Source: Sulfuriferula multivorans (lineage in GTDB: Bacteria; Pseudomonadota; Gammaproteobacteria; Burkholderiales; Sulfuriferulaceae). From it: a DNA stretch of 64,000 bases. The stretch lies in assembly GCF_003851125.1 (NCBI RefSeq), contig NZ_BGOW01000013.1, forward strand, positions 58,067 through 122,066. The letters run 5' to 3'. The notes below the pieces were generated by a model that was not told where the DNA came from, did not search any database, and was given only the letters and a program-made list of their open reading frames with translations. A program made the translations under genes and the position numbers. Below are positions 31,265 to 40,478 of the stretch, in pieces; the stretch's first letter is position 1, and the number at the start of each line of letters is the position of its first letter.

Positions 31265-32356
31265 TCACGCGCCAACCGCCACATGGGTCTTCCACTGCTT
31301 CCCATCGATACCCTGGAATACCGCCTGGTAAGTCCCCGGCGCGAGTTTCAACGTCCCCTGATGCGGCAGCGAGATCGTGGCGCGCGCGCCAAGGACGCCG
31401 ACGAAACCATACTGCGTCGGTTTGAAAACCGAATATTTGTATTCGTTGGCAAAACCGGTTTTAGGCAATTCGCTCAGCGCCTTTCCGTCCCAGGTTTCCA
31501 GCGCTTGCCCGTGTTCGTCAACGACGGAGACCTGGATCACGTATGCGCCCTGAGTGTCAGGACCAGCGTCCACGTATGCGGGCAGCGTCAGGACACCGGA
31601 CGAGGAAAGTACCGGCTTGGTTAGTGCAAGGTGATGATGTTTCGGGTTAGTCCGTGCCACCAGCGGGCTGAACACGGCACCGCGCAGATATCCATAAAAA
31701 CCCACGGCAAAGACAATGGCGAGAATGCCGAACAGCTGTGCGAAACGCGTGACCGAAACGACTGGCAGCGGGCCGCTGAATAACCAGGGAAACCAGGAGC
31801 GGCGTGCGAGCCTGGGCCATTTTTTCGCCACCCAGTGATCCAGCGACCACCAGCTACCGCCTCCGGCAATCATGATGCCCAGGCCCATGGCAAAGCTGTT
31901 GGAAGCCATGGTCCATTCGTCGACACAGGTGGAACCCAGCCATCCGAACATCAGCATCAATGAAACCGCCAGACCGACGCTGATCAAGCCGAAAAATCGC
32001 GTCATGAAACCGAAAATCAGCCCCAGGCCGACCAACAACTCGACCAGCGTGAAGATAATGATCGATACATGCAGCAGGGTGGGATGGTGCAACAGGGCGC
32101 TGAGCGCATCGCCGCTACCAAAAATGGCACCGGGTATCGCTTCGTTCATTTTGTGCGCCATGTAGCCGCTTGAACCGGGATCCAGCTTGCCCGTACTATA
32201 GATCAGCCGCCTGGTGGCGCCGGCCCAGTAAACCCAGCCTTGAACCAGTCGCACGCCAAGCATGGCGAGCCCCAGCAGAGTCCAGATGTCAGCATTTGGA
32301 GAGGAAGGAGCCGACACAGGCACGGCTTCCTTGGTTGCAACGGATGAAACAGACAT
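31265..32356 (-). CDS. doxDA: DoxDA-type thiosulfate:quinone oxidoreductase (fused DoxD-DoxA)
   Basis: A 363-residue membrane protein. Residues about 25-185 are a DoxX/DoxD-like four-helix domain (LGLAMLGVRLVQGWVYWAGA, and VGLGLIFGFMTRFFG); a further membrane helix at about 205-225 leads to a periplasmic C-terminal domain (about 235-363) resembling DoxA (PAYVDAGPDTQGAYVIQVSVVD). In Acidianus the two are separate subunits of thiosulfate:quinone oxidoreductase; bacterial fusions are known. Start ATG 32356 has AGGAG 6 nt upstream. Two palindromes lie just upstream. Confidence 0.82.
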   Translation of the reverse strand: MSVSSVATKEAVPVSAPSSPNADIWTLLGLAMLGVRLVQGWVYWAGATRRLIYSTGKLDPGSSGYMAHKMNEAIPGAIFGSGDALSALLHHPTLLHVSIIIFTLVELLVGLGLIFGFMTRFFGLISVGLAVSLMLMFGWLGSTCVDEWTMASNSFAMGLGIMIAGGGSWWSLDHWVAKKWPRLARRSWFPWLFSGPLPVVSVTRFAQLFGILAIVFAVGFYGYLRGAVFSPLVARTNPKHHHLALTKPVLSSSGVLTLPAYVDAGPDTQGAYVIQVSVVDEHGQALETWDGKALSELPKTGFANEYKYSVFKPTQYGFVGVLGARATISLPHQGTLKLAPGTYQAVFQGIDGKQWKTHVAVGA

Positions 32357-32386
32357 TTCGAATCTCCTGGATGAACAGCTTGCGTG

Positions 32387-32402
32387 GACTATTCAAATAG
32401 TC
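32387..32402. promoter_or_regulatory. palindrome upstream of doxDA (GACTATT-CA-AATAGTC)
   Basis: Perfect 7-base arms with a 2-nt centre, 30 nt upstream of the doxDA start. The size and symmetry suit a dimeric repressor or activator site. Confidence 0.5.
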
Positions 32403-32411
32403 TGTCCTTCC

Positions 32412-32454
32412 TTCCCGGGATGTGCAGTGCGCTATCGCACATAGAACCCGGGAA
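32412..32454. promoter_or_regulatory. nested inverted repeat upstream of doxDA
   Basis: Outer arms TTCCCGGG (32412-32419) and CCCGGGAA (32447-32454) enclose an inner hairpin GTGCG-CTAT-CGCAC. It could be an operator or an RNA hairpin in a long leader. Confidence 0.5.
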
Positions 32455-32487
32455 ACGACACTGTTAATCCTATAAATCGCAATTCAA

Positions 32488-32616
32488 GCCACAGAGATCT
32501 CAGAGGACACGGAGAAGAAGCGGCCTTCGGCGTGATTTGCTTTTCTCCCGATGGGTGAGCCGAAAACAGCAATTAAAGCGTTGCCTTTTCTCTGTGTTCT
32601 CTGTGCCCTCTGTGGC
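32488..32616. repeat. MITE-like element with imperfect terminal inverted repeats
   Basis: A left arm of about 30 nt starting AGCCACAGAG (32488) and a right arm ending CTCTGTGGCT (32616) are inverted copies, about 24 of 30 bases matching, around a 70-nt centre. Purine-rich CACAGAG/CTCTGTG arms of this type are widely dispersed in environmental proteobacterial genomes. It lies in the 408-nt gene-free stretch 32357-32764, which otherwise holds the two doxDA palindromes and the start region of the next operon. Confidence 0.6.
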
Positions 32617-32764
32617 TAACTGATTTTTTCAGGTTCACTGCTCTGCTTGCTGCCACAAATCCGGTTGGCAAACCAGGACGCGCCAACGCACACCCTGCGC
32701 CGCTTCATGGGGCATTTGAGGTAACCTATGCCTTCCGTCCGGATCAGAATTTTCTTAACTCACC

Positions 32765-34222
32765 ATGAACGAAGATAGCCACGGGGCTGCTCCACACTCG
32801 CTTGACCCGTCAGATTGGCAAACACTCCGCGCCCAGGGGCATCGCATGCTCGACGACATGCTGGACTACCTGGAGCACATCCGGGAGCGTCCGGTATGGC
32901 AACCGATTCCGCAGCCAGTGCGCGATCTGTTCCACGAAACGCTCCCCGCGCAACCGGCCGATCTCGCCACGGTGCATGCACACTTCATGCACGATGTGCT
33001 GCCGTATGCCGTGGGCAACGCGCATCCCGGCTTTATGGGCTGGGTGCATGGCGGCGGCACGCCGGTGGGCATGCTGGCGGAAATGCTGGCGGCGGGGCTG
33101 AACGCCAATCTGGGCGGACGCGACCAGATGCCCATCGAGGTGGAACGCCAGATATTGCAGTGGATGCGCGAGCTGTTCGGCTTTCCCGAAAGCGCCAGCG
33201 GCCTGTTTGTGACCGGCACCTCCATGGCCAACCTGATCGGCGTGCTGGTGGCGCGTACCGCAGCGCTGGGCACTGAGGTGCGTCAGAGCGGCGTCGCTGC
33301 CAGCGGCAAGCGCCTCACCGCTTATACTTCCGCCGGGGCTCACGGCTGTATCGCGCAGGCAATGGACCTTGCCGGTCTCGGCATGGACGCCTTGCGCATC
33401 ATCCCGGTGAACGACCAGTACCAGATAGACAGCGCAGCACTCGAACGGGCCATCGCAGCGGATCGCAGCGCCGGTTTCACGCCGTTTTTCATTGCCGCGA
33501 CGGCGGGTACGGTCGATGTTGGCGCCATCGATGATCTCGCCGTGCTGGCAGACATCGCTCAGCGGGAGGCGCTGTGGTTTCATGTCGACGGGGCGTACGG
33601 GGCGCTGGCCATGCTCGCCCCGGATATTGCACCGCGCCTGCGCGGCATCGAGCGTGCCGACTCGATCGCCTTCGATTTTCATAAATGGGGGCAGGTGCCC
33701 TACGATGCCGGATTCATCCTGGTGCGGGACGGTACCCTGCACTACGACACCTTCGCCTCACCTGCGGCCTACCTGCGCCGCGAAGCCTGCGGCATGGCGG
33801 GCGGATCGCCCTGGCCGTGCGATTTCGGGCCGGATCTTTCGCGCGGTTTCAGGGCTCTGAAAACCTGGTTCACCATCAAGGTCTACGGTGCGGAGCAGAT
33901 TGGCCAGGTGATTTCCGGCACCTGCGCGCTGGCCCAGTACATGAAGCAGCGTATCGAGGCCATGCCGATGCTGGAGCTGATGGCGCCGGTGGGACTGAAC
34001 ATCGTCTGTTTCCGTTACCGCAGCGACCATGCCGACACGGTTAATACGCGGCTCGCTGCTGCATTACAGGAATCCGGCATTGCCGCGCCGTCTACCACCA
34101 CCCTCAACGGCCATGTCGCGATTCGCGCAGCGATTGTCAATCACCGCACCGATACCCGCGCCATCGACGCGCTGCTACAAGCAACCCTTGTACTCGGCAA
34201 GGAACTTACCCAGACGCCATGA
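32765..34222 (+). CDS. group II PLP-dependent amino acid decarboxylase
   Basis: A 485-residue fold-type-I PLP enzyme of the aromatic-L-amino-acid decarboxylase family. The PLP lysine is Lys307 in DFHKWGQVPYDAG, the cofactor aspartate is in WFHVDGAYGALAML, and the family motif NAHPGFMGWVHGGGTPVG is near residue 85. The substrate is unknown; the Trp-rich N-terminal motif does not decide it. It is the first of three closely spaced genes (12-nt and 2-nt gaps) that have no recognised pathway, implying that the amine it makes is used by the ATP-grasp protein. Confidence 0.92.
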   Translation: MNEDSHGAAPHSLDPSDWQTLRAQGHRMLDDMLDYLEHIRERPVWQPIPQPVRDLFHETLPAQPADLATVHAHFMHDVLPYAVGNAHPGFMGWVHGGGTPVGMLAEMLAAGLNANLGGRDQMPIEVERQILQWMRELFGFPESASGLFVTGTSMANLIGVLVARTAALGTEVRQSGVAASGKRLTAYTSAGAHGCIAQAMDLAGLGMDALRIIPVNDQYQIDSAALERAIAADRSAGFTPFFIAATAGTVDVGAIDDLAVLADIAQREALWFHVDGAYGALAMLAPDIAPRLRGIERADSIAFDFHKWGQVPYDAGFILVRDGTLHYDTFASPAAYLRREACGMAGGSPWPCDFGPDLSRGFRALKTWFTIKVYGAEQIGQVISGTCALAQYMKQRIEAMPMLELMAPVGLNIVCFRYRSDHADTVNTRLAAALQESGIAAPSTTTLNGHVAIRAAIVNHRTDTRAIDALLQATLVLGKELTQTP

Positions 34223-34234
34223 CTCAGGATCAGA

Positions 34235-35473
34235 ATGAATAACGAATCTCCGCAACCATCCCCTAATCATGGCGAAAGCTGCGAACCGCTCATTGGTCTG
34301 GCCACTTTAATGCAAATGGCTTTTTCCGGCGCTGATCTGGGTCCGCTGGGCACGCGTTTGCTGAAGCGCGCAGAAACGCATCCGCACGATGCGAATACCT
34401 TGCTGGACCTGTCGACGATCCTGCAACTCAAAGGCAATCGCGCCGCCGCGCTCGCCGTACAGTCTCAGGCGCTGGAGATGCAACAGCTGTATCACATGCC
34501 GGCAGCGAAGGATGCGACAGCTATCCGTCTGCTTGCCATCATGGGGCCGGGCGATTTGATGGCCAATACGCCGCTGGAATTTCTGCTGGAAGGCTCCGAT
34601 ATCGCGCTCGATATGCTGTATGTGGCGCCGCACCTGCCCTTGCCTGCAGCGCTGCCGGAACACGACGTGGCGTTCGTCGCCGTCGGTGAATCCGATCAGA
34701 ATCGCCCCTTGCTGCAATATGTTGCCGAGCTGATCCAGGACTGGCCGCGTCCGCTGCTGAATACGCCTGATCGCATCGCCGGCGTATCGCGTGACGGCGC
34801 CTGCGCGCTGCTGGCCTCGGCGCCAGGGGTCGTCATTCCAGCTACGGTACGCATCGACCGGCAAACCCTGGAACAGGTCGGACGCGGGCAACTGGCGCTG
34901 GCCGGCATCCTTGAAGACGGCGATTTCCCGATTATTGTGCGTCCGGTTGATTCGCATGCCGGGCAAGGGCTGGACAAGCTCGATGCGCCGGCCGCGATCG
35001 GCGATTATCTGCAGTCACAACCGATGAACACGTTTTATGTGTCCCGCTTTGTCGACTACCGCGGGCCGGATGGTTTATTCAGAAAATCACGCATTATCCT
35101 CATCCACGGCCGTCCGTACGTTTGCCATATGGCGATATCCGAGCACTGGATGATCCATTACCTGAATGCCGGCATGACTGACAGTGCAGAAAAACGCGCC
35201 GAGGAAGCGCGCTTCATGACCCGCTTCGACGACGACTTCGCAAGCCGGCATGCCACTGCTTTCCGCGCCATCCACGAACACATGGGACTGGACTATCTCG
35301 GCATCGACTGCGGGGAAACACCAACGGGCGAATTGCTGATTTTTGAAGTGGACAGCAATATGATTGTTCATGCGATGGATCCAGTCGATCTGTTTCCCTA
35401 TAAACAGCCACAGATGCATAAAGTGTTCGATGCCTTTCGCGCGATGTTGATCGATGCAAGCTCTCAGCCCTGA
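34235..35473 (+). CDS. TPR-containing ATP-grasp ligase-like protein
   Basis: A 412-residue protein. Residues about 20-90 form one or two TPR-like helix pairs (RAETHPHDANTLLDLSTILQ). The C-terminal half is an ATP-grasp fold: FPIIVRPVDSHAGQGL at about 230, a substrate loop HMAISEHWMIHYLNAG, and a Mg2+-binding FEVDSNMIVHAMDP near residue 375. The first ATP-binding Lys is replaced by Arg (IVRP). ATP-grasp enzymes join a carboxylate to an amine through acyl-phosphate. Product unknown. AGGA lies 6 nt before the start. Confidence 0.8.
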   Translation: MNNESPQPSPNHGESCEPLIGLATLMQMAFSGADLGPLGTRLLKRAETHPHDANTLLDLSTILQLKGNRAAALAVQSQALEMQQLYHMPAAKDATAIRLLAIMGPGDLMANTPLEFLLEGSDIALDMLYVAPHLPLPAALPEHDVAFVAVGESDQNRPLLQYVAELIQDWPRPLLNTPDRIAGVSRDGACALLASAPGVVIPATVRIDRQTLEQVGRGQLALAGILEDGDFPIIVRPVDSHAGQGLDKLDAPAAIGDYLQSQPMNTFYVSRFVDYRGPDGLFRKSRIILIHGRPYVCHMAISEHWMIHYLNAGMTDSAEKRAEEARFMTRFDDDFASRHATAFRAIHEHMGLDYLGIDCGETPTGELLIFEVDSNMIVHAMDPVDLFPYKQPQMHKVFDAFRAMLIDASSQP

Positions 35474-35475
35474 TT

Positions 35476-37113
35476 TTGACAGTGAATAATCGCCATGACC
35501 GGCTCCCGTTTCCCTCTACCCAACAGCTTCTGGTAGAAGGCGGCGATGCCCGTATCATCCTGGCGCCCGGCCATGCTTTAAACAAATACGGTTGCGCGCC
35601 GCAGCCCGATCCGGATCTGATGGGTTTTGGATCCGCCACGGCATCGACCATCTCCGAGATGGGATTTGGCGCAGCGAACGAACTGCGTAGCCGTCTCCTC
35701 CGCACTGCCGATAAGCAGCCGCCGGCCACCCTCTATGCCCGCGAACTGAATCGGCTGCGCCGGGAACTGATCCAGTTGTGTGGCGCAGGCGATCTGCCCG
35801 GCCTCGACATTGTTTTCGCCGCATCAGGCACGGACTTGCACTTGATTGCGGCTCAGCTCATCAGCAGCGGCGCCTCTGCATCCACGCTTGCGCTGATGCT
35901 GAACCCGGAAGAAACCGGTAGCGGGGTACCGGCAGCGCTGGCTGGCCGCCACTTCAGCGTTCATACTGCACTGGGAGATTCAGTCAGCGCAGGGACGACC
36001 ATCACCGGCACCGGTGCCATTGAAGTGGTGGCTGTGCCGATTCGTCAAACCGACGGCATTCCGCGTCCGGCAACAGCAGTCGATGCAGAGATCGAAGCAC
36101 TGGTGACCAGTGCGATCGAGCAGGGACGACGCGTGCTGCTGATCCTCACCGATGTTTCCAAAACCGGTCTGATCGCGCCGAGTGTTGCCTGCATTTCCGC
36201 ACTGCAGCGCCGCTGGCCGGATAAGCTCGATATCCTGGTCGACGCATGCCAGTTCCGCCTCGCACCTGCAACCCTGCGCGCCTATCTGGCGCATGGCTTC
36301 ATGGTAGCCTTGACCGGCTCAAAATTTCTGAGCGGACCGACTTTCTCCGGCGCGCTGCTTATCCCGTCTGCAGCCGCACAACGTTTGCGTAGTCGTCCGT
36401 TGCCACGTGCCTTGCAGGCTTATTCCGCCGCAGCGGACTGGCCGGATGATTGGGATAGCGCCGGTATCCTCGATCACAGCGCAAGCAATTTTGGATTGTT
36501 ACTGCGTTGGGAAGCCGCCCTGGCTGAATTAAGGATGTTTCGCACCATACCGGAAGCAGCGGTCAAACGCTTCCTGCTGTCCTTTGCAGAGGCTGTTCAG
36601 CATCGGCTGAGCCGAGATCCGAACTTTGAGCTCATCCCTGTTCCGCTAATCGATCGCCGCCCCCTGATTGAGGCGGCAAGCTGGGATCATATCCCGACGA
36701 TTTTTCCGTTCCTGCTTCATCGCCCTGCTAGCGCGGCTCGCAGCGGGCCGTTAAACCGGGAAGAAACCGCCCTGGTCTATCGGCGCCTGCAAGACAAGCT
36801 CAGCGACCATCCCGATCTGAATAGCAACGACGCCACGGCGGCATTACGCTATCAACTGGGGCAACCCGTAGCATTCGGCCAGCGTAATGGCGTGCCGGTA
36901 AGCGCGTTGCGCCTGTGCGCCAGCGCGCGCCTGGTGGTCGAAGCGACAAGCGGGTGGCCGGGACAACAGCGCCGTGGTCATTCAACGGGCGTTGGCGGCA
37001 CTGGACAAAGCGGCCCTGCTGGTGCGCTGCCTGCCGGCCTAGATAAACATCGATTTATCGGGTTAAACCCTGAAATGGCGAAGATTTTAGCCACTAATCG
37101 CCTGATTGGTTAA
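35476..37113 (+). CDS. fold-type-I PLP-dependent enzyme of unknown function, 3' end frameshifted
   Basis: The main fold is a PLP transferase: Lys283 in ALTGSKFLSGPTFSGALLIP is the likely cofactor lysine and VDACQFRL carries the aspartate. Start is TTG 35476 or GTG 35482. The reading frame as given runs to 37113, but the last 50 residues are low-complexity and Gly-rich. Removing one G from the GGG at 36952-36954 restores a normal helical end, GGRDNSAVVIQRALAALDKA and on to a TAG at 37040-37042 (about 521 residues). Either the gene is mutated or the read has a one-base error. It completes a three-gene cluster with the decarboxylase and ATP-grasp genes. Confidence 0.75.
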   Translation: MTVNNRHDRLPFPSTQQLLVEGGDARIILAPGHALNKYGCAPQPDPDLMGFGSATASTISEMGFGAANELRSRLLRTADKQPPATLYARELNRLRRELIQLCGAGDLPGLDIVFAASGTDLHLIAAQLISSGASASTLALMLNPEETGSGVPAALAGRHFSVHTALGDSVSAGTTITGTGAIEVVAVPIRQTDGIPRPATAVDAEIEALVTSAIEQGRRVLLILTDVSKTGLIAPSVACISALQRRWPDKLDILVDACQFRLAPATLRAYLAHGFMVALTGSKFLSGPTFSGALLIPSAAAQRLRSRPLPRALQAYSAAADWPDDWDSAGILDHSASNFGLLLRWEAALAELRMFRTIPEAAVKRFLLSFAEAVQHRLSRDPNFELIPVPLIDRRPLIEAASWDHIPTIFPFLLHRPASAARSGPLNREETALVYRRLQDKLSDHPDLNSNDATAALRYQLGQPVAFGQRNGVPVSALRLCASARLVVEATSGWPGQQRRGHSTGVGGTGQSGPAGALPAGLDKHRFIGLNPEMAKILATNRLIG

Positions 37114-37174
37114 AGTTGAACGCGCCTAATATGCTCAGAATCAGCAACCATCCCGCACCAACGCCGGCGACCCC

Positions 37175-38728
37175 ATGAAAGACTCCTCCGCACCGCCACA
37201 GAATGCCCCCGATATTGCCCGGGAAGCCTTCCGTCGCCTGGCGTTGCAACGTACAGCGCCGACTCCGGATGCTTATCGCACTGCCTACAATGAAATCGCC
37301 GGCGCCTCGGCAAACCCTGATGCGGAAGCCGTTCTCACCGATTTTGCCAGGAATCTGGTGCGCGCACACGGCGAGGCAGCTGAATTCGGCACCCGCTTTA
37401 ATCGCGCCCTGGAGACCCGTAATTGGCAGGATTATGGGGAAGGTCTCTCACAACTCATAGAAAAACGCATCAAGAAGTCTCCTCCGATCGCCAGCGCGCC
37501 GGTGTATTTACCCGCTGACGACAATCAACAAGTCCGGCTCCTACGTGAGTTACTCACGCGCACCCTGACTTTGGGAGTCGCTTCCCTTCTCGCCGGCACG
37601 CCGGAACTGGCTGCCGAATCCGAATCTCTGGCCAGTGCAATAAAAGAAGCGCAAACCGAAGAGGCACTCAACGATGCCGCAAGCCGTCTGAAACAATTGT
37701 GTTTCCGTATCGAACTGCGCAGCGGCGACGTCGCCGAACAACAGGAATTGCTGCTGCGTCTGTTCCGGCTCCTGCTCGATAACGTGCGCGATCTGCTGGA
37801 AGAAGACAGCTGGATGCGCGGCCAGGTCGATGTGGTGAACAAGCTCATCGCCGGTCCGATCAATCACCATGCGCTGGAGGACGCCACGCGCAGCCTCAAG
37901 GAAGTCATTTATAAACAGGGCACGCTGAAGAGCAGTCTGGCTGAAGCCAAGATTACAGTCAGAAACATGGTCACCATTTTCATTGATCGCTTGAATGCGG
38001 TCGCCGCCAGCACCGGCGATTACCATGAAAAGATGGATACCTATTCACAAAAAATCGCCCAGGCCGGCAGCATCAACGAACTCAATTCAGTATTGGACGA
38101 TGTCATGCGCGATACGCGCACGGTACAGACAGACGCACTGAATTCGCGCGATGAAATGCTGGCGGCGCGCCAGAAGGCACTGGATGCCGAGGCAAAAATC
38201 CACGAACTGGAATCCCAACTCGCGCAAATGAGCGAACTCGCGCGCGAAGACCAGTTGACCGGCAGCCTCAACCGGCGCGGACTGGATGACGTGTTCGAAC
38301 GCGAGCAGGCGCGCGCCAAACGTCGCAATTCCCCGCTTTGCGTCGCACTCTTGGATATGGATGATTTCAAGCAGCTCAATGATGCCCATGGTCATGTCGC
38401 GGGCGACGAGGCGTTAATACATGTAGTGAGAATCGTCAAAGAGACACTGCGCACCATGGATGTCATCGGCCGCTTTGGCGGCGAGGAGTTTCTGGTCGTA
38501 CTGCCAGACACTTCCATCGAGGATGCCATGCTGGTCGTGGCGCGCCTGAAAAAAGAACTCACCAAGCGCATCTTTATCCACAACAACCAGCGCCTGCTGA
38601 TCACTTTCAGCGCCGGTGTCGCATTAAGCGCCCCCGATGAAGATCCAAAAGCGGTGTTAAAGCGTGCCGACGCAGCACTGTATCAAGCCAAGAAAGCCGG
38701 CAAGAATCGGGCTGTTGCCGCAGATTAG
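37175..38728 (+). CDS. diguanylate cyclase (GGDEF) with long N-terminal helical sensor
   Basis: A 517-residue cytosolic protein. Residues about 1-330 are mostly helical, with no membrane segment, and end in a coiled coil. The GGDEF domain (about 355-515) has the active motif GRFGGEEF and an inhibitory RxxD site (RTMD) five residues before it, so it is likely an active, feedback-inhibited c-di-GMP synthase. It sits directly before fliC and may set c-di-GMP for flagellar control through the nearby PilZ protein (inference). Confidence 0.92.
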   Translation: MKDSSAPPQNAPDIAREAFRRLALQRTAPTPDAYRTAYNEIAGASANPDAEAVLTDFARNLVRAHGEAAEFGTRFNRALETRNWQDYGEGLSQLIEKRIKKSPPIASAPVYLPADDNQQVRLLRELLTRTLTLGVASLLAGTPELAAESESLASAIKEAQTEEALNDAASRLKQLCFRIELRSGDVAEQQELLLRLFRLLLDNVRDLLEEDSWMRGQVDVVNKLIAGPINHHALEDATRSLKEVIYKQGTLKSSLAEAKITVRNMVTIFIDRLNAVAASTGDYHEKMDTYSQKIAQAGSINELNSVLDDVMRDTRTVQTDALNSRDEMLAARQKALDAEAKIHELESQLAQMSELAREDQLTGSLNRRGLDDVFEREQARAKRRNSPLCVALLDMDDFKQLNDAHGHVAGDEALIHVVRIVKETLRTMDVIGRFGGEEFLVVLPDTSIEDAMLVVARLKKELTKRIFIHNNQRLLITFSAGVALSAPDEDPKAVLKRADAALYQAKKAGKNRAVAAD

Positions 38729-38844
38729 CCGGGTGGCATCACTTATCCAGCTTTCAGATTAAAGATTTTTTTGATTCCTGCCGAAACGTGGAAAGGCGGT
38801 TCAAGTTCGGGCAATGCCGGCGAAATAAATATTTTGTTTTACCC

Positions 38845-38872
38845 TAAATATTTCGCAGACGCGTCCCGATAA
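38845..38872 (+). promoter_or_regulatory. sigma-28-like promoter of fliC
   Basis: TAAA at 38845 and CCCGATAA at 38865-38872 with 16 nt between, close to the flagellar sigma factor consensus TAAA-N15-GCCGATAA. It gives a leader of about 95 nt before the flagellin start. Confidence 0.6.
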
Positions 38873-38975
38873 GTTAAATAACGGCGGTTTGAATGCCTGG
38901 CCTTACCAAGGTCAAACCAAAGTTGACGGCACTTGAGCCGGATCCATCAAACCACAGGAATTAAGGAGATCTAAA

Positions 38976-40388
38976 ATGGCTTCATATATCAACACCAACA
39001 TCGCTTCACTGAATGCTCAGCGCAACCTGACCACTTCACAATCTTCGCTGGCTACTTCCTTGCAGCGCCTGTCTTCGGGCTTGCGCATCAACAGCGCCAA
39101 GGACGACGCTGCCGGTCTCGCCATCAGCCAACGGATGACCTCGCAGATTAACGGCTCCAACCAGGCGGCCCGCAACGCCAACGACGGCATTTCCCTGGCC
39201 CAGACCGCTGAAGGCGACTTGTCCCAGATCACTAATAACCTGCAGCGCATGCGTGATCTGTCCGTGCAATCAGCCAACGCGACCAACTCCACTTCAGATC
39301 GTGCTGCGCTGAATAGCGAATTTCAGCAACTGTCTGCTGAAAATGATCGTATTGCGCAAACCTCTTCTTTCAACGGCGTGAAATTGCTGAATGGCTCCTT
39401 TACCGCCCAGAATTTCCAGGTGGGTGCGAACAACTCCACCAACGACCAGATTACCATCGCATCGATTTCGAGTGCCCGTACCTCTGCGCTGGGTGCTCAA
39501 ACTGCAACTTCAGGTGTCACCACGACTGCACTGGCAGCCGGCGATTTGACCCTGAATGGCACATCGATAGGTGCATCTACTGCCACTACAGTCGCCGGCC
39601 AGACCGCCGCCAGCGCTTTCTCGATTGCAGCTGCGATTAATGCCGCTTCGTCCGGCGTGAATGCCACGGCAAATGCCACCTCTGTTACTGGTATTGCTGC
39701 TACTGCATTTACCGCAGTTACTGATAATATTACGGCAGGCGATCTTAAGATTAATGGTGTAAGTGTCGGCGCTATTACTGCGGGTGGCAGTGCGGCAGCG
39801 CAAGGTACAGCCGTAGCTGCAGCCATTAATTTGGTCTCAAGCACTTCAGGAGTAACCGCAACGGCGGATGCTGCTGGTTTAGTTACCCTGAACGCAGCTG
39901 ATGGTCGTGAAATAACAGTCGCGCAAACAGGAACAGCGACTACTGCGCGTACTGGATTAACGGCGGCAACAACACAGAGCACCATAACGCTTAGTTCTTC
40001 TGCAAGTATCGTTGTCGGCGGTGCTCATCCAGCATACGCGGGTTTAACAGCGGGTACGCTGGCAACTACCACATTGGCAGTAAGCAGCGTCGATTTGACT
40101 ACTGCGGCCAGCTCCCTCACTGCCTTGACCGCAATTGATGGCGCCATTGCTACCGTGAACAGTTCACGCGCTTCCTTAGGTGCTTATCAGAATCGTTTTG
40201 CTTCCGCAGTAAGCAGCTTGCAGACTTCTTCAGAAAATCTGTCCGCTGCACGCAGCCGTATTCAGGACACCGACTTTGCTGCAGAAACCGCCAACCTGAC
40301 CCGCGGCCAGATCCTGCAACAAGCTGGTACGGCAATGCTGGCACAAGCCAACGCGCTGCCGAACGGCGTGCTGGCACTGTTGCGTTAA
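38976..40388 (+). CDS. fliC: flagellin
   Basis: A 470-residue filament protein. The N-terminal D0/D1 region ([18 protein letters not shown], then [20 protein letters not shown]) and the C-terminal region ([19 protein letters not shown] to the LLR end) are canonical. The central variable part holds two related modules, [13 protein letters not shown] and [13 protein letters not shown], of the flagellin_IN type. Strong AAGGAG lies 8 nt before the ATG. It is exported by the type III system encoded downstream, with FliS as chaperone. Confidence 0.97.
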   Translation: MASYINTNIASLNAQRNLTTSQSSLATSLQRLSSGLRINSAKDDAAGLAISQRMTSQINGSNQAARNANDGISLAQTAEGDLSQITNNLQRMRDLSVQSANATNSTSDRAALNSEFQQLSAENDRIAQTSSFNGVKLLNGSFTAQNFQVGANNSTNDQITIASISSARTSALGAQTATSGVTTTALAAGDLTLNGTSIGASTATTVAGQTAASAFSIAAAINAASSGVNATANATSVTGIAATAFTAVTDNITAGDLKINGVSVGAITAGGSAAAQGTAVAAAINLVSSTSGVTATADAAGLVTLNAADGREITVAQTGTATTARTGLTAATTQSTITLSSSASIVVGGAHPAYAGLTAGTLATTTLAVSSVDLTTAASSLTALTAIDGAIATVNSSRASLGAYQNRFASAVSSLQTSSENLSAARSRIQDTDFAAETANLTRGQILQQAGTAMLAQANALPNGVLALLR

Positions 40389-40399
40389 TCAGTAAAAGG

Positions 40400-40417
40400 C
40401 AACCCTACCGGGTTGCT
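40400..40417 (+). terminator. hairpin downstream of fliC
   Basis: GCAACCC-TACC-GGGTTGC, a perfect 7-bp stem with a 4-nt loop, begins 12 nt after the flagellin stop. No T-run follows, so it may be an attenuator or an RNA-stabilising 3' structure rather than a full terminator. Confidence 0.55.
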
Positions 40418-40427
40418 GTAAACCCGG

Positions 40428-40454
40428 ATGGAAGGCGGGAGACCGCTTTCCATC
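40428..40454 (+). terminator. second, stronger hairpin between fliC and flaG
   Basis: GATGGAAGGCGG (40428-40439) pairs with CCGCTTTCCATC (40443-40454) over a 3-nt loop, 12 bp with one G-U pair. It ends 24 nt before the flaG start. Confidence 0.6.
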
Positions 40455-40478
40455 TTCCCACTTAAAATGGAAATAGAC

